This document shows, one piece after another, positions 1 through 8,532 of a stretch of 64,000 nucleotides of DNA (position 1 is its first letter; each line of letters begins with the position of its first letter). The position numbers and the translations under genes are program-made. The stretch comes from Flavobacteriaceae bacterium (GTDB lineage Bacteria; Bacteroidota; Bacteroidia; Flavobacteriales; Flavobacteriaceae), in the NCBI GenBank assembly GCA_004762155.1, contig SIHP01000012.1, forward strand, positions 104,180-168,179. The letters run 5' to 3'. The notes below the pieces were generated by a model. It saw only the letters and a list, made by a program, of their open reading frames with translations. It made no database searches and was not told where the DNA came from.

Positions 1-387
1 GAAGTTATTGATATTAGTAACCTAAAAAAAATTGCTTTAAATTTTATTGATAATGGAGCTGGTTTTGACCTTGATAAAAAACCATGTAATTGGTGTCAAG
101 GAAAAAAAGATCCTACTTCATCTGATCATCCCAAAAAAGCAGTAGTTTATATTAGTTCAGACAGGCAAGCTACTTACGAGACTTACATAAACGTTTTAGA
201 TAACATAAATGAAGCTTACGCAACATTACGCAATCGTTTATCTAAAGAACTTTATAGCACTTCTTACAATGAGCTTTTAGGTCAATTTAAAAAAGAGACT
301 AAAAACAAAGAATCTATTTTTGAAAAGATTAAATTAATACGGGAAAAATATCCTTTATTAGTATCAGATGCGGAAATAACAAACTAA
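1..387 (+). CDS. ExbD/TolR-family biopolymer transport protein, C-terminal part
   Basis: The frame is open from base 1 and closes at TAA 385-387, so only the last 128 residues are present. Stretches such as SDRQATYETYINVLDNI followed by NEAYATLRNRLS match the periplasmic half of Bacteroidota ExbD proteins, where a Thr-Tyr-x-x-Tyr block is followed by an Ala-Tyr-x-x-Leu-Arg block. ExbD works with ExbB at the inner membrane to pass proton-motive force to TonB. The N-terminal membrane helix with its proton-carrying Asp lies outside the window and could not be checked. The family call rests on pattern memory. Confidence 0.72.
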   Translation, partial: EVIDISNLKKIALNFIDNGAGFDLDKKPCNWCQGKKDPTSSDHPKKAVVYISSDRQATYETYINVLDNINEAYATLRNRLSKELYSTSYNELLGQFKKETKNKESIFEKIKLIREKYPLLVSDAEITN

Positions 388-398
388 TAATTATTTCG

Positions 399-431
399 TT
401 TTGATATGAATTATAAATAGTAGTACTTTTA
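399..431 (+). promoter_or_regulatory. Putative promoter of cdaA
   Basis: A TTTTG at 399-403 and a TACTTTTA box at 424-431 are 20 bases apart, close to the Bacteroidota -33/-7 pattern (TTTG and TAnnTTTG). The ATG of the cyclase gene follows at 453. The last base of the -7 box deviates from consensus. Confidence 0.45.
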
Positions 432-452
432 CACAAAACAGCAATAGTATTA

Positions 453-1235
453 ATGAACTTAGATTTTATAGACTTTTCGTTTCTTGATTTATTAGACATC
501 ATACTTGTTGCTGTTTTACTCTACTATATTTACAAACTTCTTAAAGGAACCGTAGCAATTAATATTGTTATTGGTATTACATTTATTTTTTTAATCTGGA
601 AAATAACACAAGCATTACACATGGAAATGCTTAGTGGAATACTTGGTTATTTACTTTCTGGTGGTGTAATTGCTTTAATTATTGTATTCCAGCAAGAAAT
701 AAGAAAGTTCTTATTAATGATAGGAACCACTAATTTTTCAACCAAAAAAGGGTTTTTAACACAAATAAAATTTTTACAATCAGAAATTAATACAGAAACT
801 GACGTAGAAACTATTGTTAACACTTTAAACCGTTTGTCTAAATCTAAAACTGGTGTTTTATTGGTTATTGAACGTACCAATAAATTAGATTTCTTAGTTA
901 ATTCTGGCGATAAAATGAATGCTTTAATCAATGGAGCAATTATAGAAAGTATTTTTTATAAAAATAGTCCGCTACATGATGGAGCAACTATCGTTCGTGA
1001 TAATTATGTTGTAGCTACACGTGTTATTTTACCTGTTTCAGACAACACAAAAATTCCTGCTCGTTTTGGACTTCGCCATAGAGCAGCTATTGGTGTTACT
1101 GAAAAAACAGACGCCGTTTGTTTATTAGTTTCTGAAGAAACTGGTGAAATTTCTTATATTAAAGATGGTGAGTTTGTTTTGTTTAAAGATGTTGAAGAAC
1201 TTATTCTTAAGCTTCAAAAACATTTAGAAGAGTAA
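453..1235 (+). CDS. cdaA: Membrane diadenylate cyclase CdaA
   Basis: Makes cyclic di-AMP from two ATP at the inner membrane. The 260-residue length is typical of CdaA/DacA. Three hydrophobic helices occupy roughly residues 13-30, 35-55 and 62-86. The catalytic DAC domain follows, with the diagnostic DGA motif at 176-178 (LHDGATIVR) and RHR at 208-210 (FGLRHRAAIG). The gene stands alone: exbD ends 65 bases upstream, and the next gene is convergent behind a shared hairpin. The second messenger usually governs osmolyte and cell-wall homeostasis; no target gene can be named from this window. Confidence 0.95.
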   Translation: MNLDFIDFSFLDLLDIILVAVLLYYIYKLLKGTVAINIVIGITFIFLIWKITQALHMEMLSGILGYLLSGGVIALIIVFQQEIRKFLLMIGTTNFSTKKGFLTQIKFLQSEINTETDVETIVNTLNRLSKSKTGVLLVIERTNKLDFLVNSGDKMNALINGAIIESIFYKNSPLHDGATIVRDNYVVATRVILPVSDNTKIPARFGLRHRAAIGVTEKTDAVCLLVSEETGEISYIKDGEFVLFKDVEELILKLQKHLEE

Positions 1236-1251
1236 TAAAAACAGTAAATAA

Positions 1252-1340
1252 CCTCGGAGCATTTTAAAGAATTATCCTTTTTTACTTTTCGATGAAAGCA
1301 TCGGGGAATTAAACCCTTGGCTATCTATCGCCCTGCGATT
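1252..1340. repeat. Possible dispersed intergenic element with small hairpin
   Basis: This 89-base stretch is less AT-rich than its surroundings and contains a perfect hairpin CGATG-aaag-CATCG at 1290-1303. It codes for nothing evident. It looks like a degenerate copy of an intergenic element, but no second copy was recognised in this window. Confidence 0.3.
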
Positions 1341-1355
1341 AAAATAACATATAAT

Positions 1356-1383
1356 AAAAAAAGCACTCAAATGAGTGCTTTTT
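1356..1383. terminator. Bidirectional intrinsic terminator
   Basis: Perfect 9-bp stem AAGCACTCA / TGAGTGCTT at 1361-1380, flanked by A-run and T-run, placed between convergent cdaA and the lipoprotein gene. Confidence 0.85.
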
Positions 1384-1404
1384 AATATTATATAAAACCT
1401 AAAA

Positions 1405-1893
1405 TTATTTAGCTGGTGCCATTTTAGCTTTTAAAGCTGTAATTACTCCATCATATTTAGCTTTTGCAGTTGCATCTAAACCTTTTACAATTTCAGCTCC
1501 TTGTGTAGCTAATTCTGCTCCTTTTTTAACTATTGCAACATCTTTATATGCATCTGCTCCTGCAGCAATATAATCTTTTGCATACTCAGAATAAGACTTT
1601 AAGTGCTCTCCTACTTTAGGGTCTTCAAATTCAGGAATAGTTACTCCTTCTACTGCAGATGTTACAGTTTCAGTAGCTTTTGCAGCTAAATCTTTAGCTC
1701 CGTCAGCAACAGCTTCTGCTCCTTCTTTTACTCCATCAGCAACAGCTTCAGCTCCCTCTTTTACAACTTTTGCTCCTTCTTTTGCTACAGTTTTAGTAGT
1801 TTCTTTTAAATCTTTTCCTGCTTCTTTTGCTTCTTTACATGATGTAGCCAATAATGACCCTACAACTAATGCAGATAAAATTACTTTTTTCAT
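1405..1893 (-). CDS. LEA-like repeat lipoprotein
   Basis: Starts with a lipoprotein signal (MKKVILSALVVGSLLATSC, lipid on Cys19), so it is probably anchored in the outer membrane facing the periplasm. Residues 20-75 are Ala/Lys/Glu-rich amphipathic helix built from an 11-residue unit (KEGAEAVADGV then KEGAEAVADGA), the periodicity of group-3 LEA proteins and apolipoprotein-like helices. The second half is a less regular helical region ending AKMAPAK. The repeat also shows at DNA level as a 33-base tandem. A membrane-lining or stress-protective role is inference only; the exact family is not recognised. Confidence 0.75.
   Translation of the reverse strand: MKKVILSALVVGSLLATSCKEAKEAGKDLKETTKTVAKEGAKVVKEGAEAVADGVKEGAEAVADGAKDLAAKATETVTSAVEGVTIPEFEDPKVGEHLKSYSEYAKDYIAAGADAYKDVAIVKKGAELATQGAEIVKGLDATAKAKYDGVITALKAKMAPAK
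1699..1764 (-). repeat. 33-bp tandem duplication inside the LEA-like lipoprotein gene
   Basis: Units 1699-1731 and 1732-1764 differ at only a few positions and each encodes one 11-residue block (KEGAEAVADG plus one residue). Confidence 0.8.
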
Positions 1894-1973
1894 TGTTTTA
1901 TGATTTTTTTGTTTCGATTATTACAAAAATAATACTTTAGCTATACTAACCAAATATTTAGAAACTTATTATA

Positions 1974-3740
1974 CTACAATGCTTCTTTTTTAAACTGTTT
2001 ATCATAAAGATTCCTATAATAGCCATCTTTTTTCTTTAACAATTCTTTATGACTCCCTTTTTCAACGATTATTCCTTTGTCCATTACAATAATTATATTG
2101 GCTTTTTTAATAGTATCTAATCGATGCGCTATAACTATGGAAGTTCTTTCTTTTGTTATTTCATCAATAGCATGCTGAATCATTTGTTCTGAATAACTAT
2201 CTACGGAAGATGTAGCTTCATCTAAAATTAAAATACTTGGCTTACTAACATAGGCTCTTAAGAAAGCTATTAATTGTCGTTGACCTGAAGATAACATGGC
2301 TCCTCTTTCTTTTACATTATAATAATAGCCATTTGGCAGTGTCATTATAAAATCATGTATTCCAATTTTTTTAGCTGCAATCTTTACTTCCTCTAGAGTT
2401 ATGCTCTCATCTTTTAATGTTATATTGTTATAAATGCTATCAGAAAATAAAAATACATCTTGTAACACCACAGCTACTTTAGCTCTTAATGAAGATAATT
2501 TGTACTCTTTTACAGACTTATCGTCTATTAATATTTCTCCACCATTTATTTCGTAAAAGCGACTTATTAGATTTATAATAGTAGACTTCCCTGCTCCTGT
2601 TGCACCAACTATAGCAACTGTTTCTCCTTTTCTAACATCAAAAGAAACACCTTTTAGCACTTCTTCTCCTTCAACATAACTGAACCTTACCTTTTTAAAA
2701 CTAATATTTCCTTGAATTGCATCAGCATTAGCTGTTCCTGATTTATCAATAACACTTTCTGTATCCATAACAGCAAAAACACGCTCACCTGCCACAATAC
2801 CCATTTGTAATTGGTTAAACTTATCTGCTATTTGTCGTAACGGACGAAATAACATTTGTGTCATTTGTATAAAACCTATAATAGATGCTATTGTTATTGC
2901 ATCACTTCCTAAAGCTTGCAATCCACCATACCAAACGATTAAACCAATGGCTATAGAAGAAAGAATCTCTGTAATAGGAAAAAAGATAGAATAATACCAA
3001 ACCGTTTTTACATGTGCTTTTTTATGCTTTTCATTAATGGCCACAAAATTATCATATTCAATTTTTTCACGATTAAATAACTGTACTATTTTCATTCCTG
3101 TTACGCGCTCTTGTACAAATCCATTTAAATTAGCTACCTGGTTTCTAACCTCTTGAAAGGTAGCTTTTATAGCTATTTGAAACACTTTAGTTGCATAAAT
3201 TAAAATAGGCATCACTACAAAAGCTATTAATGCTAGTTTCCAATTTACAAATAGCATTACCACTATTACTACTAACATTTTTAAAATATCACTAATAATA
3301 GTAAATACACCTTGAGAGAAAAAATTTGCTATTGTTTCAATATCTGAAACAACTCTTGTAACCAATTTCCCTACAGAAGTATTATCGAAATAATGCATTT
3401 TAAATTGCAATATATTTCTAAAAATTGCTGCTCGGATATCTTTAATAATATTTTGTCCTACCCAATTTGCATAGTAAATAAATGAAAATTGTAGCAAGAC
3501 TTGTATTAGTAACAATACCAACATAGCAATCGTATAATACAACAACCTTGTAAGATCTTTTTGTACAGTAAAATCGTCTATAGCTTCCATTAAAACTACC
3601 GGACTTGCTACAGAAAATAGTGCTAGTAATATTGTAGACAATGAAGCTACCCAAAATTTTAAACGATATTTCTTTGCAAAACTCATTAGTCTTACAAAAA
3701 TCTTTATATCAAATGCGTTACCTGTTTTATTTTTGTTCAA
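1974..3740 (-). CDS. ABC exporter, fused permease and ATPase (MsbA-like)
   Basis: A 588-residue half-transporter that should act as a homodimer exporting lipids or drugs across the inner membrane. Membrane helices fill residues 30-310. The ATPase has Walker A GATGAGKS near 379-386, signature LSSGQ at 483-487, Walker B ILILDE at 503-508, and the H-loop His539. The only reachable initiator is TTG at 3740, because a TAA lies two codons upstream in frame. The start overlaps the end of truA by 14 bases, so the two genes are likely translationally coupled. Substrate unknown. Confidence 0.9.
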   Translation of the reverse strand: MNKNKTGNAFDIKIFVRLMSFAKKYRLKFWVASLSTILLALFSVASPVVLMEAIDDFTVQKDLTRLLYYTIAMLVLLLIQVLLQFSFIYYANWVGQNIIKDIRAAIFRNILQFKMHYFDNTSVGKLVTRVVSDIETIANFFSQGVFTIISDILKMLVVIVVMLFVNWKLALIAFVVMPILIYATKVFQIAIKATFQEVRNQVANLNGFVQERVTGMKIVQLFNREKIEYDNFVAINEKHKKAHVKTVWYYSIFFPITEILSSIAIGLIVWYGGLQALGSDAITIASIIGFIQMTQMLFRPLRQIADKFNQLQMGIVAGERVFAVMDTESVIDKSGTANADAIQGNISFKKVRFSYVEGEEVLKGVSFDVRKGETVAIVGATGAGKSTIINLISRFYEINGGEILIDDKSVKEYKLSSLRAKVAVVLQDVFLFSDSIYNNITLKDESITLEEVKIAAKKIGIHDFIMTLPNGYYYNVKERGAMLSSGQRQLIAFLRAYVSKPSILILDEATSSVDSYSEQMIQHAIDEITKERTSIVIAHRLDTIKKANIIIVMDKGIIVEKGSHKELLKKKDGYYRNLYDKQFKKEAL

Positions 3741-4476
3741 AATTTATATAATCGTATGTAACTTTAGTTAAAAATAAGCCTTTTGCAGGTACAGAAACTC
3801 CTGCATTACTTCTGTTTTTGCTTTCTATAATTTTTCTAAAATCATCTAATGTAATTTTACCCAAACCAACTTCTATAAGCGTGCCTACAATAGCTCTTAC
3901 CATGTTTCTTAAAAACCTATTTGCAGATACATGAAATGTTAATTCACTTCCTTTTAAAACCCATTTGGCTCCAGTAATTTTACAATTAAATGTATTCACT
4001 TGTGTTTTCACTTTAGAAAAACATTCAAAATCTTCGTATTCAAATAAAATTTTAGTGGCTTCATTCATGGTATCTATCGCCAAATTATTTTGATACAATT
4101 GCCAGGTAGTATCTAATAAAAACGGATTTCTACCTAACCAAATTCTATATTCATAACTTCTATCAATAGCATCAAATCTTGCATGTGCATCCGCTGCTAC
4201 TTCAACAATTTTATGAATAACAATATCATCAGGTAAAATTGAATTTAACTTGTATGCTAGATTATTGGGTAGCGTTTTTAGCGAATCAAAATGCGCGTAC
4301 ATTTGAGATGCATGAACTCCTGCATCAGTTCTTCCTGCGCCCACTATAACAATATCTTCACGCAATATTGTACTTAATCCTTTGTTTATTTTTTCTTGTA
4401 CAGAAACTACATCAGGTTGTATTTGCCAACCAAAATATTTTTTTCCGTTGTATGAAAGTTCTAAAAAATACCTCAA
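3727..4476 (-). CDS. truA: tRNA pseudouridine synthase A
   Basis: Converts uridines 38-40 of the tRNA anticodon arm to pseudouridine. The catalytic Asp51 lies in GAGRTDAGVHA, and the domain order and 249-residue length fit TruA. The start is TTG at 4476: the frame meets a TAA four codons further upstream and offers no ATG. It heads a two-gene unit with the overlapping ABC exporter. The 48-base gap to the divergent phosphodiesterase gene must hold both promoters. Confidence 0.93.
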   Translation of the reverse strand: MRYFLELSYNGKKYFGWQIQPDVVSVQEKINKGLSTILREDIVIVGAGRTDAGVHASQMYAHFDSLKTLPNNLAYKLNSILPDDIVIHKIVEVAADAHARFDAIDRSYEYRIWLGRNPFLLDTTWQLYQNNLAIDTMNEATKILFEYEDFECFSKVKTQVNTFNCKITGAKWVLKGSELTFHVSANRFLRNMVRAIVGTLIEVGLGKITLDDFRKIIESKNRSNAGVSVPAKGLFLTKVTYDYINFEQK

Positions 4477-4539
4477 AAAAATGCTTTTTTACAGATAGCT
4501 AAACTACGGATTTTATTTTGTTCTTTGTACATTCGCTTG

Positions 4540-5037
4540 GTGAAGAAAATCTTACTTTTATCCGATACACATAGTTATATTGATGACCAAATTTTAAAGT
4601 TTGTAAAACAAGCCGATGAAGTTTGGCATGCTGGCGATATTGGTCAATTAACAGTTACAGATACTATTAAAAACCTAAAACCTTTACGAGCTGTTTATGG
4701 TAATATAGACGATGCAACTGCTCGTGCAGAATTTCCTTTAGATCTTAAGTTTACTCTTGAAGGTGTTACCGTGTGGATGACGCATATTGGTGGTTACCCA
4801 AATAAATACAACCAACGTGTTAGAGAAGGTTTAGCTAAAAACCCGCCAAAATTATTTATCTGTGGACATTCACATATTTTAAAAGTTCAGTTTGATAAAA
4901 AATTAAATATTTTGCATGTAAATCCTGGTGCAGCTGGCAAACACGGATTTCATAAAGTAAGAACAATGGTACGTTTTGAATTAGAAGCTGCAACTATAAA
5001 AAACATGGAAGTTATAGAACTTGCTAAGCGAGCGTAA
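4540..5037 (+). CDS. YfcE/MJ0936-type metallophosphoesterase
   Basis: A small cytosolic phosphodiesterase of the YfcE/MJ0936 group. Metal-binding motifs appear in order: LLLSDTHSY, WHAGDIG, VYGNID, and GHSH near the C terminus, with MTHIGGYP between. A GTG start at 4540 puts the protein at 165 residues and begins VKKILLLSDTH, as in relatives. A TTG at 4525 is the alternative. Its end overlaps the convergent kinase gene by 14 bases. Natural substrate unknown; homologues act on model phosphodiesters with Mn or Ni. Confidence 0.88.
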   Translation: MKKILLLSDTHSYIDDQILKFVKQADEVWHAGDIGQLTVTDTIKNLKPLRAVYGNIDDATARAEFPLDLKFTLEGVTVWMTHIGGYPNKYNQRVREGLAKNPPKLFICGHSHILKVQFDKKLNILHVNPGAAGKHGFHKVRTMVRFELEAATIKNMEVIELAKRA

Positions 5038-6820
5038 TTTCTGGTTTTTGTTTGGGAACTACTGGTATATTTACCATTATTTTAGTTCCTTCTCCTTCTT
5101 TAGATTCTATAGAAAAAACACCTCCCATTGCACCAATTCTTGCTTCTATTTGATTTAAGCCAATACCATTATCATCTTCTTTTTCTATCTGAAAACCACA
5201 ACCGTTATCTTTTACTATTATTAAAAGGTAATCGTTTTCTTCTTCCATAACTACATATGCACTCGTAGCTTTACTGTGTTTAAGTATATTATTAATAAAC
5301 TCTTGAGTTATGTTATAAATTTTAATCTCAAACTCTTGGTCATATCGAGTAACATCTGTTATTGCAGTATGAATTTTTATAGTGGAGTTAGAAAACTTTT
5401 TAGCGGTATCTTTTATAGCATATTCCAACCCGAATTTTAATAATACAGAAGACACTAAATTATGCGATAAATCTCTAACAATAGTTGACGCTTCTAAAAT
5501 TATTTGTTGGGTTTTCTCTAATTCTATAGGTAATTTCCCTTCTTTAATTTGCTTTTGAGTTGCTTGCAAATGCATCCTAGCAGACGATAATAATGCACTT
5601 ACATTATCATGTAAGGTTTCCGCTATTATTTTACGTTCTGTTTCTTTACCATCTATAGTAGCGTTAATAATTTTAGCCTGAGAATCTGACTTTAATTTTT
5701 CTAATTTTTTATTCTGTTCTAATTCTTTTTGTGAAAGTTGTAAACTTAAACTTCTTTGTTTTAGTTTATTTAGGTTTGCCAAGTATAAAAACAATAAAGA
5801 CACTAACGCACCGCTAATACCTATAAACCAATTGTTTTTTACTAATTTTTCTCTTTTATTTTCTTCTTCCTTTCGTATTAAATCTATACTATGAGTACGT
5901 TCTATTTTTTTTAATTCTTTTTTTAACCCTACATTAATTAAACTGTCTTTGATATTATATGATCGTTCCAAATAATCGTAAGCTTTATAATCTTTTAAAT
6001 TATACATTGTCCAAGCTATATTATAGTATAAATCCTCTTTATATTCTAAAGACTTAACGTTATTATCATTCTCTATATATTCTAATGCTTTAAAGTAAGT
6101 TTTTAAAGCCATTTCCCTCTCTGTTGTTACTTCGTAAATATTTGCAAGGCTCAAGTAAGCTATTGAAAGTTCTGTCTTATCATTAACTTTATTTAACAAT
6201 CCAATAGCTTGTTCAACATATAATTTTGCCTTTTTAAAATCCCCATTACCAAACTCTATTCCCGATAAATTAATATAACCTTTCCCTTTAGAATAAAAAA
6301 CTTCTTCATGAAACGAACTTAGATTAATTAATTTATTCAAATAAAATAAAGAGCTATCTTTTCTTTTCTGTTTTAAAAATAAAGCTCCCAACTTCAATAA
6401 ATTCTTTGCTTCTATAGCATCAAGTTTAGAATTATTTAATTTTCTTTCATCATTAGTTCTTCTAATTTTATTAAAAAAAATTAGAGAATTCTTAAAATAC
6501 TGTAAAGCTTGATTAATATTATTATTTTTTTCAAAAATTTTACCAATTAAAAAATTAGCTTTCATTAAAACAGAAATATCCTTACTTTCTAATAATAAAT
6601 ATGAAACTTTTAATGATTCACTATAATTCCCCATCTCAAATAATTTTTTTGCTTTTCTATAATTTTTTTCAGAAGTATCTTTTATTTGAAGAAAGTTATA
6701 AGTTAAATTATAATCATCAGAAAAAGCTGAACCATATGATTCAGCTTTCATTTTTGAAAATAAAAATACAATTAAAAGGGGGACTAAATATATTTTTAAA
6801 TATTTATCTTGATTTTTCAA
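5024..6820 (-). CDS. TPR sensor histidine kinase (NarL/LytS-like, HisKA_3 type)
   Basis: Order of parts, numbered from a TTG at 6844: signal-like hydrophobic segment near 15-30, tetratricopeptide-like helices about 55-300, one membrane helix 338-357, coiled coil to 395, then the phospho-acceptor helix with His412 in AETLHDNVSALLSSARMHL and an ATPase domain ending NGIGLNQIEARIGAMGG. The His context is that of kinases paired with NarL/FixJ regulators, and such a regulator lies two genes upstream. I prefer the TTG at 6820 since it gives a normal signal peptide; a TTG at 6844 overlaps the upstream lipoprotein stop. Confidence 0.87.
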   Translation of the reverse strand: MKNQDKYLKIYLVPLLIVFLFSKMKAESYGSAFSDDYNLTYNFLQIKDTSEKNYRKAKKLFEMGNYSESLKVSYLLLESKDISVLMKANFLIGKIFEKNNNINQALQYFKNSLIFFNKIRRTNDERKLNNSKLDAIEAKNLLKLGALFLKQKRKDSSLFYLNKLINLSSFHEEVFYSKGKGYINLSGIEFGNGDFKKAKLYVEQAIGLLNKVNDKTELSIAYLSLANIYEVTTEREMALKTYFKALEYIENDNNVKSLEYKEDLYYNIAWTMYNLKDYKAYDYLERSYNIKDSLINVGLKKELKKIERTHSIDLIRKEEENKREKLVKNNWFIGISGALVSLLFLYLANLNKLKQRSLSLQLSQKELEQNKKLEKLKSDSQAKIINATIDGKETERKIIAETLHDNVSALLSSARMHLQATQKQIKEGKLPIELEKTQQIILEASTIVRDLSHNLVSSVLLKFGLEYAIKDTAKKFSNSTIKIHTAITDVTRYDQEFEIKIYNITQEFINNILKHSKATSAYVVMEEENDYLLIIVKDNGCGFQIEKEDDNGIGLNQIEARIGAMGGVFSIESKEGEGTKIMVNIPVVPKQKPEITLA

Positions 6821-6833
6821 ATAATCTATGCAT

Positions 6834-7499
6834 TTATGATACAATTACAACCCTTGGTTTTTTAGATGAAGCCATTATAGAATTAGTACTTTCACTTTTT
6901 GCAGAATTCAAATCAATATGATTCACAAAATTAATTTTTAACCTTTCAGAGGTTTTTACATATGTTTTAGAAAATTCTAATTCATTAGATGTTCCTTCTT
7001 TTAAATGAATTTCATAAGCATCGTCTTCTTCATTGTATTCTGCCCAAACAGCAATACCTTCTTTTACTTCAAAATCTAATTGGTAAACACCATCTTCTAA
7101 ACTTTGTATACTATAGCTATCTAAAAACTCATCAGATTCTTGTCCTTTTGCCAATACTATATTATCATCTTCTATAATAATAGACTTGCTTTGCTCTCCA
7201 TCTTCATATAAACCGAGTTTCAATATACTATTTTCTATTGATAATGATTTCTTTTCACTGGTTTTATCTGTAGCGTTACCTTCGTATAAATATATTTCGT
7301 TAAAATTATTTTCTTCATTTTTAACAAATGTAGTTGCTGTATTTTCTTCTACCTCATAATCAATAGTATACCTACCTTGACTATCTTTAGTAACTTTGTA
7401 CGATTTTAAACTAGTTTCTTCTGGTTGTATAGTTTCTTCTGATATGCATGACGCAAAAAAAAGCACAACTAACAAAAATAAGGGGGTTATTTGTTTCAT
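6834..7499 (-). CDS. Lipoprotein encoded between response regulator and kinase
   Basis: From the ATG at 7499 the 221-residue product starts MKQITPLFLLVVLFFASC, a clear lipobox, so I reject the in-frame extension to 7568. The mature part is acidic and seems to contain two related halves, each with a Y-x-[IL]-D-[YF]-E-V-[EK]-E pattern (TIDYEVEE and QLDFEVKE) followed by an EIYLYEG or EIHLKEG strand. No family is recognised. Its place between a regulator and its kinase suggests it could be a surface or periplasmic sensory partner; that is inference. Confidence 0.72.
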   Translation of the reverse strand: MKQITPLFLLVVLFFASCISEETIQPEETSLKSYKVTKDSQGRYTIDYEVEENTATTFVKNEENNFNEIYLYEGNATDKTSEKKSLSIENSILKLGLYEDGEQSKSIIIEDDNIVLAKGQESDEFLDSYSIQSLEDGVYQLDFEVKEGIAVWAEYNEEDDAYEIHLKEGTSNELEFSKTYVKTSERLKINFVNHIDLNSAKSESTNSIMASSKKPRVVIVS

Positions 7500-7645
7500 T
7501 GAGTATTGTTTTAATGTATTGTTTTGTTGTTTGTTCTTTAGTAAGAAGGGGGATGTAATTTTTGACAATGCACGCTTTATAACATAATTCTAAAGACATT
7601 ACTATACGGGGGACTGATATATAATAAATTAGTTTGAAGGGTTCT

Positions 7646-8302
7646 TTAAACTATATTATTTTTAACAGCGTACATTGCCAAACCTACCACATTTTTAACT
7701 CTTAGTTTCTTATATAGATTTCTTCTATGTGTTTCTATTGTTTTTACACCTAAATCTAACTTTTTAGCTATTTCTGATGTACTGAATTCCTGTGTAATTA
7801 ATTTCAAAATCTCTATTTCCCTTTCGGTTAGAGGTTCAACTGCAACATTTTTAATAGCTTCATCTGTTTTTACATCATTTACAAACAATTCAAACAAACT
7901 ATCTTTTATTTCGTCACTATAATACTTCTTGCCTTTATGTACTGCTTTTACTGCATCTATGATATGTTCATTTGCAGAACTTTTTTCTATAAATCCAACA
8001 GCTCCTAAAGTAATCATCTCTTGTACTATTTTTGGATCACTTAAACCAGAGAGTATAATTGTTTTTTGTTTTATATTTCTTTTTTGAAACACTTTTAAAA
8101 CTTCTATACCATCTAATTCAGGCATGTTTATATCGAGAATTAGAATATCTGCTTTTCCTTTTTGGTACCAATCTAAAACCTGTTTACCAGTTAAAGAATA
8201 GCCTTCTACCTCAATACTTTCTTCTGTATTTAGTAACGTTGTTACACCATCAATTAAAATCTTGTGGTCATCCGCTACGTGAACTTTTATTTTGTTATTC
8301 AT
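7646..8302 (-). CDS. NarL/FixJ-family response regulator
   Basis: A 218-residue cytosolic transcription factor. The receiver domain has acidic pocket DD near residues 11-12, phospho-acceptor Asp57 in ILILDINMPELDG, and a switch Lys in GFIEKSS. The LuxR-type helix-turn-helix occupies about 150-212 (LTEREIEILKLI, then GVKTIETHRRNLYKKL). It is the partner of the downstream HisKA_3 kinase. Its own promoter is well formed, and a set of dyads sits directly upstream of it, so autoregulation is likely. Confidence 0.92.
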   Translation of the reverse strand: MNNKIKVHVADDHKILIDGVTTLLNTEESIEVEGYSLTGKQVLDWYQKGKADILILDINMPELDGIEVLKVFQKRNIKQKTIILSGLSDPKIVQEMITLGAVGFIEKSSANEHIIDAVKAVHKGKKYYSDEIKDSLFELFVNDVKTDEAIKNVAVEPLTEREIEILKLITQEFSTSEIAKKLDLGVKTIETHRRNLYKKLRVKNVVGLAMYAVKNNIV

Positions 8303-8313
8303 TACTTACACTA

Positions 8314-8345
8314 CAAATTTAGGTGGTTAGTTCTTTACTCACAAA
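8314..8345 (-). promoter_or_regulatory. Promoter of the NarL-type regulator gene
   Basis: On the minus strand a perfect -7 box TAAATTTG (8314-8321) lies 20 bases from TTTG (8342-8345). Both boxes and the spacing match the Bacteroidota consensus. The ATG follows at 8302. Confidence 0.75.
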
Positions 8346-8353
8346 TTACAAAT

Positions 8354-8432
8354 ACCCTGAATTTACACTCAGGGTTTACCCTTGCTACCTAAGGGAATAC
8401 CCTTAGAAATCGTCTAAGGGTTTTCCCTTAGA
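8354..8432. promoter_or_regulatory. Dyad array CTAAGGG-N4-CCCTTAG, putative operators
   Basis: Two perfect copies (8389-8406 and 8414-8431) and one degenerate copy (CTCAGGG-ttta-CCCTTGC, 8368-8385) of the same dyad lie with centres 21 and 25 bp apart, beginning just beyond the -33 box. A further half-site CCCTGAA at 8355-8361 abuts the promoter. The position suits an activator such as the regulator encoded downstream. Confidence 0.6.
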
Positions 8433-8475
8433 CAGAATTCATAACTTACTTAAATATAAGAAATTAACAGGTATT

Positions 8476-8503
8476 AAAAAACCGAGATTACTCTCGGTTT
8501 TTT
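8476..8503 (-). terminator. Intrinsic terminator of the DUF4293 gene
   Basis: Stem ACCGAGA-ttac-TCTCGGT (8481-8498) with flanking A and T runs, 30 bases beyond the DUF4293 stop codon; it could work in both directions. Confidence 0.8.
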
Positions 8504-8532
8504 TCGCACTAAATATACTAAGATGTTAGGAA

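Noticed and set aside
6601..6921. 106-codon plus-strand frame
   Set aside because: Overlaps the TPR kinase and lipoprotein genes in antisense; Lys/Ile/Leu-rich low-complexity product.
7500..7568. N-terminal extension of the lipoprotein to 7568
   Set aside because: The lipobox-containing signal starts at the ATG at 7499; the 23 extra residues would bury it.
8354..8432. Dyad array considered as a small CRISPR
   Set aside because: Units are palindromic, 18 bp, with spacers of only 3-7 bases and no spacer regularity, so it is not a CRISPR array.
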